Below, one piece after another: positions 11,238-22,598 of a DNA stretch of 64,000 bases. Under the pieces are notes generated by a model that was given only the letters and a program-made list of their open reading frames with translations, was not told the origin of the DNA and did not search any database. The DNA lies in NCBI GenBank assembly GCA_018524725.1, contig JAEUWP010000471.1, forward strand, positions 124,001-188,000, read 5' to 3'. The translations under genes were made by a program, and so were the position numbers. Origin of the DNA: Podaxis mareebaensis. Taxonomy: Eukaryota > Basidiomycota > Agaricomycetes > Agaricales > Agaricaceae. Position 1 is the stretch's first letter; each line of letters opens with the position of its first letter.

Positions 11238-13174
11238 ATGCCCTCATCTCACGGTCCCCCTAGCTTCCAGTGGTCCCATCTCTGGAAGCCCGCCATCGTC
11301 AACCCCGTTAACCTGAAAAGCTACACGCTCCCAGTCTTTAATCTTCGCGATCCATATGCGCGTTCGTTTCATCTCAGCTGGCGTACGTAGAAATACGATT
11401 CTCCACCTCTGATCAGTCCACTAAAGTCTTTCTCAACACAGTCGGGTTCTTTGTTGCTTTCTTGTCCTGGTTTGCATTCCCGCCGTTGATTCCTGAAGCC
11501 ATAAAAACGGACCTCAAACTCACCAACGAGCAAGTGGGAAATTCAAACGTTATCGCCTTGGTTGCGACCCTGTTCGTTCGTGTCGCCACTGGCCCTCTAG
11601 TGGATCATTTCGGCCCTCGGAAGGTTATGGCTGGGCTACTCATTCTCGGTGCAATCCCTTCTGGATTGGCCGGGACCGCCCATAACGCAACAACACTGTA
11701 CATCATACGTTTTTTCATTGGAATCCTGGGCGGGACCTTCGTTCCCTGTCAGGCATGGACATCCGCATTTTTTGACAAAAATTGCGTCGGGACTGCCAAT
11801 GCACTCGTTGGCGGCTGGGGTATGTAAATTTTCAATCCTCAGCTTAAGAAACTTGAATTAAATTTTCGTATTATAGGTAATATGGGGTGAGAGCGTTCGT
11901 GTGCATTTTGGCCATTCGTATCTAAAGTTTGCGGTAGTGGCGGCGCGACGTTCGCTATTATGACCTCGCTCTATGCAAGCCTCCTCAGACTTGGTCTAAC
12001 TCGGCATGTGGCATGGCGGGTCTCATTCGCCGCTGTTCCGTGAGTAGAATAGCATTCTCTATGTGATGCCCTCCCTGAGTACCATGACAGAGCACCCATT
12101 CTTCTCTTCGTCGCTATCTTGACGCTGATATTCGGCAAAGACCATCCGGCAGGAAAGTGGTCCGAACGCCATAATATTCCCGCCACCGAGATCGCGGCTA
12201 AACAGGACCACGAAGCTCATTACAGCAGCGACAAGCCTGTCAACGATAAGAATAACTCCGATAAGGAGAGAAAAGATAATGTAACCGTCCGCGTGGTTGA
12301 CGTGTCGGAAGAACAGGAGCTCGTGCAGTCCACTGTTGATATCGCTGTGAACGAGTCACTCACTTGGGAGGCCGCTCTTCGAATTGTCATCAGTCCCTTA
12401 ACGTGGCTACCGGCACTAGCCTACCTGACAACTTTCGGACTCGAGATTGCGCTCGATGCGAAGATGGCTGATGTCCTCTATGGTCTATTCAACAATAGGA
12501 TCAATGGATTCGATCAAGAGCTGGCAGGATACTATACCTCCGTTTTGTAAGTTCCCCAACCCTTTCACGTCAAATTTACGTAGAAACTGACGATTGGGTC
12601 TCCACTGCAGTGGCTTCCTGAATATTGTTACTCGCCCTCTCGGGGGCTATATTGGCGACGTGGTGTACAGATCCCTCGGAACGAAGGGGAAAAAATACTG
12701 GACCATCATTTGCGGACTTATCATGGGGGTCAGCTGTCTTGCCGGAGGCCTTTACTTAGCTGGTGAGAACCAGCCGAAACATCCAGACCGTAAGTAGCTT
12801 CCAGGATGCTGCAGCAATCGTTCCTACCATTACTAAACCCATTAATAGTCGCCGTTTTGATGGGTGTATTTTCCGTCGCTGCTATTTTTTCTGAGCTTGG
12901 GAACGGTGCTAATTTTGCCCTCGTTCCACACTGCAATGCCTATAATAATGTACGCATATTTTGTCCAAGTATATTGTTTAATGACCTGAAGCCGCGGGTT
13001 TTCTTACAGGGAGTGATGTCTGGTATAGTAGGGTCTTTCGGAAACTTGGGCGGTATTATTTTTACCTTGATTTTCCGTTTCCAGTCCCAGGAAGGAAAAG
13101 CGTTCTGGATAATGGGAGTCATTTGCGTCGTTATCAATGCCGTATTGGTCTTCATTCCAGTGCCCAAGTACTGA
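11238..13174 (+). CDS. nrtA: High-affinity nitrate/nitrite transporter, MFS NRT2 family
   Basis: Imports nitrate by proton symport across the plasma membrane. Exons give the usual twelve-helix MFS layout. Visible landmarks are the loop 2-3 motif GPLVDHFGPRKVMAGL, the first nitrate signature around TANALVGGWGNMG plus GGATFAIM, and the second signature GNGANFALVPHCNAYNN plus GVMSGIVGSFGNLGG. A charged central loop (about 12180-12350, rich in Lys/Asp/Glu) matches the cytoplasmic loop of fungal members. The start MPSSHGPPSFQWSHLWKPAI is family-like and is followed by an intron. At least five introns are evident, including 12951-13010. It sits between the two reductases and should be induced with them. 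Confidence 0.95.
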
Positions 13175-13612
13175 GGGAGCTGTCATTGTTGTTCATTCCA
13201 AACTTGTATAGATAGCGCCTAGATAGTGATAGATAGTGATAGGGAAAAAGTCGATCTGCATCGGGAGATTGATGCGTCTCAAGCTACTTATCTTAAGTTT
13301 TTGAGAATGGGCTGGGGTAGTGTCCGACCCGACTCAGCCCGACTAGCGTCCCCACTAACAACGAACTTCCTTAAAAGGGAATACTATTGCTTCTTCTTAT
13401 CCTGCCAATCGGTATGGCCATCCTTATCGCGTGGCCTAAAAACAATGGTCTGTAAAAAAACCATGGCAGACGCATTGCCACTGAGATTCAAGTCATAATC
13501 AAATACTCCCAAACATTTTGATTGAAAGAGGCACCAACTCATCTTGCTGTACTCGGAGTATTTGCCCTCCCCAACTTGAATACTGCAGACAGAGAAACAA
13601 TCCTGAAAACAT
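13175..13612 (+). promoter_or_regulatory. Nitrate reductase promoter region
   Basis: The 438 bases between the transporter stop and the nitrate reductase start. They hold the dense GATA cluster at 13210-13242 and no supported gene. Short open frames here lack recognisable content. Confidence 0.65.
13210..13242 (+). promoter_or_regulatory. Cluster of five HGATAR motifs
   Basis: AGATAG at 13210, AGATAG at 13221, TGATAG at 13227, AGATAG at 13231 and TGATAG at 13237, partly overlapping in a short direct repeat (AGATAGTGAT twice). This matches the binding consensus of nitrogen-regulatory GATA factors (AreA/NIT2 type) and lies about 370 bases upstream of the nitrate reductase start. Binding is inferred, not shown. 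Confidence 0.6.
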
Positions 13613-16600
13613 ATGGAACTACTTCAGAAACGAGTCTTTCGGTTTAAACGCGCCGAGTTCTCTAACGAGCTGCGGGACTCCGAGCCCAGCTCGGGGTCGC
13701 CAGCGTCTACACCCTCGCTATCGTCTCTCTCATCAGGATCAGAAGACGAAGGCGAAGGTATCCGTCTACCAGAGCCTTTCTTTCCTCCATCGCTGTCAGC
13801 AAGACTCGATAGCGATGGAAATGGGCGGGTAGATACGAAGCCGAGGCCGTTGCCGCAATCATTGCCGGTGCCCCCATTGCCCGAGGATGAGGCATGCAAG
13901 GCAGTCGACCCTCAGGACAAGTGAGTGCCAAAGTTTAGCCCAAGGAACTTGCCAACCGTCGATACCACAGAGGAACCCCGGATGAATGGGTACACCGAGA
14001 CCAAAGAATGGTCCGGTTGACAGGGAAACACCCATTCAATGCCGAGGCAAAATTGAAGGACTTATTCGAGCAAGGATTCCTGACGTCGAGCAATCTTTTC
14101 TTCGTTCGAAACCATGGTGCTGTACCCAAAATCGACCAGGAGACAGCGAGGCGGTGGAAAGTAGAAGTTCATGGGTAAGTGCAACTGCTGTTCCGATTAG
14201 GCCCTTTTCCTAATTACGGAAAAATAGACTTTGCCAAAATCCAATGACATTTTCCCTGGAAAACTTGAAGAACATGTTCGAAGTGATAACTATCCCCGTC
14301 ACTCTTGTTTGTGCTGGTAACCGACGCAAAGAACAAAACGTCGTCCAGAAGTCCCTCGGCTTCAGTTGGGGTGCAGCTGGGGTTTCCACCGCGCTATTCA
14401 CAGGCGTTCGGCTTTCGGATGTCCTCGATTTCGTAGAACCACAAAAAGGCGCCAGACACGTTGTCTTCGAAGGAGTTGACCAGTTGCCCAACGGTCCCTA
14501 CGGAACTAGGTAAGCAGAAAACAAATGCCGAGAACGGCTGTGTTAATCGGCTTGTAGTCAGCTACTCAGTTGGGCCAGAGATCCCAGAAGAGGGATGATG
14601 TTAGCATGGGCGATGAACGGATTACCGTGAGCAGGAAATTGCCTTTGTATTACAGAAAACATTGACAGACACAACCGACCAGGCTTGAGCCCGATCATGG
14701 CTTCCCACTACGACTCGTCGTCCCTTCGCAAATTGGAGGGAGATCCGTTAAATGGCTGAAGAAGATCGAGCTCTCAGACAGGGAGAGTCAACATCATCTG
14801 CACTTCCACGATAACAAAGTGCTTCCAATGCCAATAGGTCCCGACCGAGCGCGGGCCGAGAAAGAGTGGTGGTACGATCAGAGGTATAGGGCGGATTACT
14901 TCTTGTTCGAAACCAAAGGCTGACATGATGAGCAGATACATGATCCGAGAACTCAATGTCAATAGTGCGATTGCACGTCCAGACCACGATGAAATCCTCA
15001 GTGGAAAGGATGAAGATACATATGCTCTTCAAGGATACGCGTACGCGGGTGGAGGTCGTCGCATAACTCGGGTCGAGATATCATTTGACGAGGGAAGAAC
15101 ATGGGACCTCGCGGAAATCCGTTATCCAGAAGACCAATTTAGAGAGATCGTCTACAATGATCCTGTCTATGGGACGTTGGACCTCACTACGAGTGACGAG
15201 TGCTTCTGTTGGTGCTTCTGGTCGTTCGAGGTGGCAATCAAAGCTTTGAAGAATGCTTCATCGATTGCGGTGAGGGCCATGGATGAGTCCTTGGCCCTTC
15301 AGCCACGAGACATGTATTGGAACGCGACGGGCATGATGAATAATTGGTGGTTCCGAGTGTGCGTCCATCGCCTCGAGAATGGAAGTCTACGATTCGAACA
15401 CCCTACCAGTGAGTGGCGAACCTGACATAAGGAAAAAGTGACTGACATCTCATTCGTTCAGTGGCCGGCGTTCAGCCAGGAGGTTGGATGCAACGCCTGA
15501 AGGAGGAGGGTAGAGACCCGGCCCAGCCAAATTTCGCTTCGAAGCCGACCAATGCCGAGGACTTGAACGTGGCAACAAAAGATGATCACAAGGAAGAAGT
15601 TGTGAGCATGACAAAGCCTGGGGTCACTCGCAAGATCACATTAGAGGAACTTGCGGCACATGCAAACGCCGGGAATCCGTGGTTCGTTGTACGAGGCGAG
15701 GTGAGGCGTATTTAACTTGTGTTAGGGTGTCATGCAAACCTGACGCTCCAGGTTTATGACGCGACGGAGTACCTTAACGAACATCCTGGAGGCCCGCAGT
15801 CGATAACCCTCGTGGCAGGGGATGATGCAACCGAAGATTTCATGGCGATACATAGCTCGGATGCACGCCGGAAACTCGCAGAATATCATATCGGTACCCT
15901 GGTGGGATCGTTGGTGGAAGAGAGAAACGAAACTCAGGGTGTGGAGACAAATGAATGCTTCCTTCATCCGAAGCGATGGAAGTCAGTGCCCCTGATCAAC
16001 GTCAAGGATGTATCAAAGGATTCAAAAATATTTCGGTTTGCTCTCGAAGAGTCGAATCAGGTGCTTGGCTTGCCCACTGGACAACATGTTTATGTCCGTT
16101 TGAAGCGAAAGATGGTACGAGGGGGTCAGAGTATCCCGGAGGGCGAAATGGTGCAGAGAGCCTACACCCCATTATCGAGGGCAACAGACAAAGGGTTCAT
16201 CGATATGCTCGTAAAGTAAGTCCATCCTATCAGGTCAACCGCGAACTTGAGAGACGAACCCATCTATAGGATCTATTATCCGAACAATGAGTTCCCTCAG
16301 GGGGGTAAAATGACGCTAGGATTCGCTGAACTTGAAACCGGGGAGAGTGTTGAGTTGAAGGGGCCAATCGGCCACTTCACGTGGCTTGGTAACGGCAGAG
16401 CTTTGCTGCACGGAAAAGAGCGAGACATCCTGGAAATTGGGATGGTGTGCGCCGGAAGTGGAATCACGCCGATATTGCAGGTACTGCGTGGTATCTTCGA
16501 AGATGAATCGGACAACGAGACGAAGGTCTGGGTTTTGGACGTCAACCGCCACTTTGACGACATTCTATGTAAGGAAGAGCTCGACGCTTTGGTCGTCAAG

Positions 16601-16880
16601 TACCCAAGTCGCCTTCGCGTTCGGTATTCCCTGACCGGCAAGCCAGTTCCTTCAAGTTGGGACCATTCAATCGGGCGAATCAACTCTGAGATGTTGCAGA
16701 CATACCTCCCGAGGCAGACAGACAAAGGTATTATCTGCATTTGTGGTCCTCCTCCGATGGAGCAATCAGTCAAGGGTCAGTGGCAGATTTCATGTATTTC
16801 GCGAAGCATAATTGACGAAGCAAGCAGAGACCTTGGTGCAAATGGGCTGGCACCCAACGTCGCAAATTGTTATTTTCTAA
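13613..16880 (+). CDS. niaD: Assimilatory nitrate reductase [NAD(P)H]
   Basis: Reduces nitrate to nitrite in the cytosol with molybdenum cofactor, haem and FAD. The N-terminus (MELLQKRVFRFKRAEF) leads a Ser/Pro-rich extension. The Mo domain follows: HPFNAEAKLKDLFEQGFLT, VTLVCAGNRRKEQN with the Mo-ligand Cys, a dimerisation part with GGRRITRVEISFDEGRTW, and GMMNNWWFRV. Then a cytochrome b5 domain (VYDATEYLNEHPGG, with haem His in HPGG and AIHSSDARRKL), FAD domain (RAYTPLSRAT) and NAD(P) domain (GSGITPILQVLRGI, CICGPPPMEQSV). The stop was placed at 16878-16880: an intron from GTCAGT to CAG (about 16774-16830) restores ETLVQMGWHPTSQIVIF, the usual C-terminus. Reading through would give an unrelated longer tail. 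Many short introns. Confidence 0.95.
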
Positions 16881-17180
16881 TAGATACTTATGTATTGAAT
16901 CGAGAGTAAACGAGGTTTGAAGAATGCAAAACACACCAAATTTATATGAATGTATAACCATTTCGCTTTCGACTGCTGGGAGGGGTTTATGAAATTGAAT
17001 AATTGTTTGATACCCCGCCCAAGAGAACAATCGGATGGAGTCATCTGACCGTGAGGAGGACATCCCAAAAACAGCATTTTGAATTTGATATATATGGCAC
17101 ACAGAATATACTTAGCGAACGCCGGTGGAGGGCGCGAAGAATTGAGCGGCATTGGAATAACTTGCCATTGCTCTTCCTTG
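16881..17180. other. Intergenic, nothing recognised
   Basis: AT-rich 3' flank of nitrate reductase running up to the first inverted repeat. No supported gene on either strand. Confidence 0.5.
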
Positions 17181-17366
17181 CTAAGTACAGGCTCCTAAAC
17201 CAGCCCCTCGTGTCGTGAAGCGGGCGAAATCTGAATGGTGAATTATCTCTAGATCCGAGTTTGTGACTGCTTGACTGATGAGTGTAAACAACTCCAAATA
17301 AAACTTTTTGTGCCCGCAACACGACAGAGGGGCTGGCACAAATGGTCCTCGGCGATCTCGGTGATT
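17181..17366 (+). repeat. MITE-like repeat, left copy
   Basis: A unit of about 186 bases whose reverse complement recurs at 18043-18227. Its own ends are inverted: CCAGCCCCTCGTGTCG near 17200 pairs with CGACAGAGGGGCTGG near 17322-17336. The end arms are nearly identical between the two copies (about 45 and 80 bases) while the middle differs, as in separate members of a non-autonomous DNA transposon family. The superfamily and target-site duplication are not resolved. Confidence 0.65.
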
Positions 17367-17550
17367 CCTAGGCACCGTTGATGGACCACAATACTTTAAG
17401 ATATAACTCAAAATTAGATAAGACGAAACCTATTTTTCCTGGAATACAGTCACAAAATGTCACGTATTTGTACATTTCTCCATATCTTCCCAAACCCGAC
17501 GCGCGAAATCAAGCCATGGATGATCCGACGCGTCCTCCTAAGCCAGAGGC

Positions 17551-17883
17551 GTGAACTGTCAAAAGAATCAGGGATTTGATTTGGAGCAGGTTCCAAAAAC
17601 GTGCCTGCTGGTTCAACTCCAGATCAAAGGTTGCACTTGCCTTGTATTTCAGAAAACATGCATTGGACGTGCAGCAACGGGATCTGGAAAGACGTTGTCA
17701 TTCTGGATAGCTCTGTTGATGGCGCTAGAGGATGGGCACGACAGGTCAACGGTTGTAGTGACGCCACTCAACTTACTGGGGAAGCAACTTGTCAAAAATC
17801 TGCAACATGCTTGTATAATAGCTGTTGCAGTCAGTAGCGAGAATGCAACAGACGAGGTGATAGTGGTAATGTACTGTCTATAG
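17551..17883 (+). pseudogene. RecQ-like DEAD helicase relic
   Basis: An isolated fragment of the helicase N-terminal half: RAATGSGKTLSFWIALLMAL (Walker A intact), VVVTPLNLLGKQLVKNL (motif Ia region) and AVAVSSENATDE. This matches the start of RecQ-like helicases that are multiplied in many mushroom genomes. No DEAH box or C-terminal half follows; stops come within about 100 bases. The relic lies between two inverted repeats, so it may be transposon-captured or simply a decayed dispersed gene. Confidence 0.65.
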
Positions 17884-18042
17884 TTCTTGTTCCACATTTG
17901 ATGACGTCGCAGCTAGGACATCACAAATGATACATCGCCTTTCCCAGTTTGGTTGTCACACAGGGCTTAAGTAATGACTGATGGCAAAGAATTAATGCCA
18001 GCTGAAAACCAATTGATCCAACCCCAGATTAAGGTTTTGAGA

Positions 18043-18227
18043 GATCACCGAGATCGCCGAGGACCATTTGTGCCAGCCCCTCTGTCGTGTTGCGGGCACA
18101 AAAAGTTTTATTTGGAGTTGTTTACAGCCATCAACCAAACAGGAACAAGCTCACATATCTTTAACTCGCTACTCAGATTTCGCCCGCTTCACGACACGAG
18201 GGGCTGGTTTAGGAGCCTGTGCTAAGT
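18043..18227 (-). repeat. MITE-like repeat, right copy
   Basis: Reverse-complement partner of 17181-17366. It starts GATCACCGAGATCGCCGAGG and ends GGTTTAGGAGCCTGTGCTAA, with the central 40-50 bases diverged from the left copy. The two copies are 676 bases apart and could form a long hairpin if transcribed together. Confidence 0.65.
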
Positions 18228-19415
18228 ATAGCTTTCCCAGGTCAGGGTCGTGTACCGCTTCAGCCTGAACTATTGCAACTCCACTCATTTCCTGTGGCGT
18301 GAAGCTGAGACAAATTTATCCTCGCCTTGAGTACACTACCATTATTCCTCCTGACTCTGCTTCTGGAGTCTTTGGATCGCGCTAGTGACTCCTCCCATCA
18401 ACATCTTCTGCGGGGATACAGGGAACACCTTTCTCGCCTGGGCAGGAACCGCGTCGGGAGAAAAGTGGTGCCAAAGCCCTGCTCCCCTGGTCTTTCTCAC
18501 GTCTCATTCTGCCACGTCTGATGAAAATACCAGATTGTTGTAGAGTCTATACTCAAGCTGGCAACGGGTCGTGGCATTTTATGAACCTTGGTGGGCGGTC
18601 TTGGACATTATGAATGTCGCGGACGCCTTCCTGTCTGAACTCGGCTCTTACACTTTCTCCTTTTCTCTATCAACCAACTTCTAAGGCGGATTTTCGGGTA
18701 TACCAGGGCTTTTGCCCTTCGTGTAAGAAGCACCGTGCAATGAGCTATTAATTTCCTTAGATCCATTCCTATGTAAATCACTCTGCAGATATGACCTTGT
18801 TTACACGGTGCTCATCGTAATTCCGGTCTATAATAAGCCTGCTCAGTTTACTCACGTATCTAGCCGCTCATAATAATAGCTCATAATCTACTATTACGTA
18901 ATACTCAGAGGAGTCTATAGAGCAGGTCACCTAAACACCGCTACTTTTGTGCAATCAAAATAAGTCGACCAAATTTTCTTATTTTTTCTATTCCTCTGGT
19001 AAAAACGCTTCTTTCGCCTGTCTGAACAAAATGTCCAGACAGAATTTTATTCCACCAAGAATTGACGGACTTATTCCTTCAGGTGCTTCACCCGATGGCC
19101 ACATGTTCCAGATGAGGAAGGTATTTCCAAAAGTAAACATTACATAATCTCATCAACCATCAGCAATGCCCTCTGGAACACGCCAGAACGAGAGTGGTAT
19201 TCTGTGTGTCCGGATGTCACTGGGTTCCTTGCATGAACATGCGTTGAGTGCGGCCAAATCTGGTCACGATTATTATTATTTTCATTTTATTTATTTTAGG
19301 AACTTCTTCCCTGCTGAGATGGCCACTGCACAAAAGTGGCGGTGTTTAGGCGCCGCGCACCATAGTCCCCCAACATTCACCGCACCTCGTTGAATAGTTC
19401 CATTCCCACCGTATC
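18228..19415. other. Intergenic, no gene recognised
   Basis: About 1.2 kb of AT-rich sequence with only short open frames and a T/A-rich tract near 19265-19300. No homology that I recognise. It may contain older repeat debris. Confidence 0.45.
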
Positions 19416-20598
19416 ATGCGAGAGGTTGCAGATCCCCAGCCCCCGACCCTCCCCCAAGAACTTATTAACAAAATCATTTATTTCTGTCGCAGAGATCCCA
19501 CTGCTTTGTGTTCTTGGTGTCTGGTATCTTCAGCCTGTCTTTTTGACGCTCGGAAATACCTCTATTGGAAAATCAGTTTTGTCAGTTATTGGAGGCTACA
19601 GTTTGCCCAGTTCGACTGGCACCTTGACTGGGGGAGGTCGAGCGATTTCTTGGCTTCGATTAAAAAAAACCACCAACTCCCACGGCTTATCCGAGACCTA
19701 AACTTCAAGCTGACGGACGGGCCGTGGTCTGCGCAATTATGGGAGACCTTTCTTGTCGTGTTTCCAACCATGACGAGCCTCGAGCGGTTCCAGTACAGCT
19801 GTCTTTATTCGGATTTCGGCAGGCCTACGCTCGAACGACTGCTGTGCGGCACTACCATGAAGCTTAAGGAGTTCGAGGTGTTTACAAATGCACCGATTGA
19901 TCACCTCGAATATCTTCCCCGCTTCTTGCAACAACAGGGGGACCTCGAAGTGTTATCACTTAGATGTGATTGGAACCGGCCCGCGCTGCGCCCAGATGCA
20001 TGCCCGCGATTGCACACACTAACCACTTGGAGTCGACGTTTTATTGAAGCCATAATTCCAGGAAGACCCGTGGTAAAACTTTGTTGGAATTTGTGTCAAC
20101 CTCTTTACTTCGGGGTACCCGGCGATTACAACGAGACAGGGTATCCTGTCACTGTACAGCTCTCCCGGGCACTTTCCCAAATCCGCATCCTGATATTGAG
20201 GGGCACCCACAGTCATGGAAGGCTTCCCCTTGTCGCTCCCCACCTTCCTGTGCTGGAAGTTCTTGATCTAGAAGAGTTCTCTGTAAGCTTGCATTTGCTT
20301 GTTTGTTACGCTGGCTCATGGGATTGACTTGCTTTAGGAAGCAGACGTAGATGGAGTATTGGGACTCTCAAGCCTCCGAATTTTCATCATGAGGAGAAAC
20401 ATTCCACTGCAACACCAGCGAGCGCTTGCACAGCGCTGGTTCTCATCCTCGGCCACACTACAGCTCTTGTTCTTCAGCAACACGTCTCCAGATTGTTTTT
20501 TCAGATGGGCGCGAGGAGCTGAAGAGCCGGTTGATGCTTCCGATACCGAAGCCTCCTCATTTCTCGCAGTGAGGAACATCTATAGCCACCAAAAGTAA
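19416..20598 (+). CDS. F-box protein
   Basis: Two exons (19416-20282 and 20338-20598) join in phase 0 over a GTAAGC...TTTAG intron to give 375 residues. The N-terminus LPQELINKIIYFCRRDPTAL followed by CLVSSACLFDARKYLYW is a typical mushroom F-box, which would bind Skp1 in an SCF ubiquitin ligase. The rest has leucine-rich-like segments (LEVLSLRCDW, IRILILRGTH, LPVLEVLDLEEFS) that would choose substrates. Agaricomycetes carry hundreds of such genes, so no substrate can be proposed. It stands alone between repeat-rich and empty sequence. Confidence 0.8.
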
Positions 20599-22598
20599 TG
20601 ACGCGAACACGGTTGTTGGGTCACTAACACCAAAACATAGTATCTGCTTCCAATGCCAGTCAAGTCACGTAACCATCCCCCCAACGCCTCCTCAATCTTT
20701 CCCCCATGTCATCCATGCTTTCCTATCAACAAGGACGCTACTCAACGGAGCCCCATGCAACGAGACTTTGACCTGTCCTAGTGTCAACATGTCACCATGA
20801 ACTTTTTCCAGGAACCAACTGACACTCGGCATCCCTCACTGCCTCGGTGCTCCGTCTTTGAGGGCTTGAGGGTCAGGATAAAGAAGGGATGTTCCTTCAC
20901 GAAGGCATATTCCTGCTGGAAGTGACTATCCGGCGCCTTGAAACGCACTGGAAGAGCATCGCATCCTTTGATAGTCATATGTTGGAGATCCTGATCCTCC
21001 GCATAATACGACGCGTCGACACTGGCGCCCATCCCCAAACTCCAAGCGCAATAATCGATGTCACTTCCACGTTAGTGGCCGTCTTGAAGTATACCTAGCA
21101 ATGATTGTGTCTGGGTCCATGATTATCATGGATTCTCTAGTCGCTGGATCCTCATACGACCATATTTCCACCCTATTCTTCTTCCTGCATCCCAGACCTT
21201 CCCTTGCAGTCTCCAAAGTCCAAGATCACATTCGTGCCATATTCCAGATGCAAGCACGGTCAAAATTTGCCTCCCTCCCCCTCCGACGAACCCACTACAC
21301 AGTAATAGTGGTGAAGCTATCGAGTTCTCGAATGCTATCCCGGCCGTCATGTACACCTTAGAAAGGAGGATCAACCCCTACAGCTACGTTAACTCGAACT
21401 TGTGCCGTTCACGCAGCACTTGGCACATGACTACATGAGCATCTCATAAACTTCGCCCACCGTCCGAGGCCCCATCTTGATCCGGCGTGGGGCTCGCCGG
21501 GTGTGAGTGTGGCAGAGGACTTGATCGGGTTGGATTGGCTTTCGACTGTTACTCGGGCGATTTCATTCGGCTTGTACCACCAGTGCGGAGACAGTAAAGA
21601 GATAGGTAAAAAAGGGGTGGGAGCTTTCTAAACTGATTCGTTCCCGTTCGGACTTGTCGTGTAGCACATGTCGAGCACATGTTTATCGGTGCAATTTGAG
21701 AATCCACTGCATCAAGTTTCATTCTCGACCAATCCTGTCCAGATAATTCCTCGTATAATAGACGATTTGAAGGTGAAAGAGAATCATTAAAAGGTTAGGC
21801 AAAGCCCCGAGATGAGGACTCACCGAAGCACAGGCTTGGCGAACGCGTAGAGCACCAGCCACATATCTCGAGTTTTCGCAGCAGAATGTAGGAGGTCCGC
21901 TCACATCCCTATACGTCACCATATAGTCCTCAGGTGGCGAGCCTTTGGTTTTAGGACAACAGCGATCCGACCAGGCCGATGCAAGTAGGATTATCTCGGT
22001 TGCTTTCATCTTCTGGCACAAAATAGAGCCACCGAGGCAATGATTCTGGGCTGTCATATCTGTCGTTGCAAATTTTCTGAATGGTAAATGAAAATAGAAA
22101 TCCATGTCTCGGCAACCAACATATACGTGTCGGAATGGGAATGGACAAAGGGATGACCTATGTTGATTCTTGTTAACGGATGCCTGTCGTACGCGTCAGA
22201 CACCGGCTGGGCGGCTGAGTCGATCTAGCAGCCACGGCACCGGCGAAACCCATCTTTGGTCTTCACTACTGCGCAGCAGTCAATACAGAGATGACTAGTT
22301 CGGCTGTTTTGGACCAACGCCATTTGACGGCAGGTGAAACAGTTCCACATAGAATACGTATTAGGTCGGATGACTATATTGTATACCTAAATGGAGGGTG
22401 TGGAAAGTATAGTGAGTAGATACAGCGTAGAAGGATCATGTGCACATATTATGTGTGTCGTGGTCCAGTCCCCATGTTTTCCTAGATACTACTTTTGTAT
22501 CCATAATAACATCATGTCTACGGCTGATCTGTTCTAATTGCGGCCTCTGTAAATGGGTGATTTCAGTTAGTGGTGTAACAGGATGGGGAAAGGGATTA
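20599..22598. other. Gene-poor region, nothing confident
   Basis: About 2 kb without a supported gene. A minus-strand frame at 21719-22105 encodes 128 residues with several cysteines (SDRCCPKTKGSPPEDY, GPPTFCCENSRY) and could be a small unknown gene, but it matches nothing I know. Frames at 20784-21374 look random. Confidence 0.4.

Noticed and set aside
17597..17620. GGTTCAACTCC, resembling a tRNA B box
   Set aside because: It lies inside the helicase relic and no matching acceptor or anticodon stem exists upstream.
20784..21374. Possible second F-box relic
   Set aside because: Leucine-rich reading on the plus strand (FLLEVTIRRLETHW) is too weak and no F-box is found upstream.
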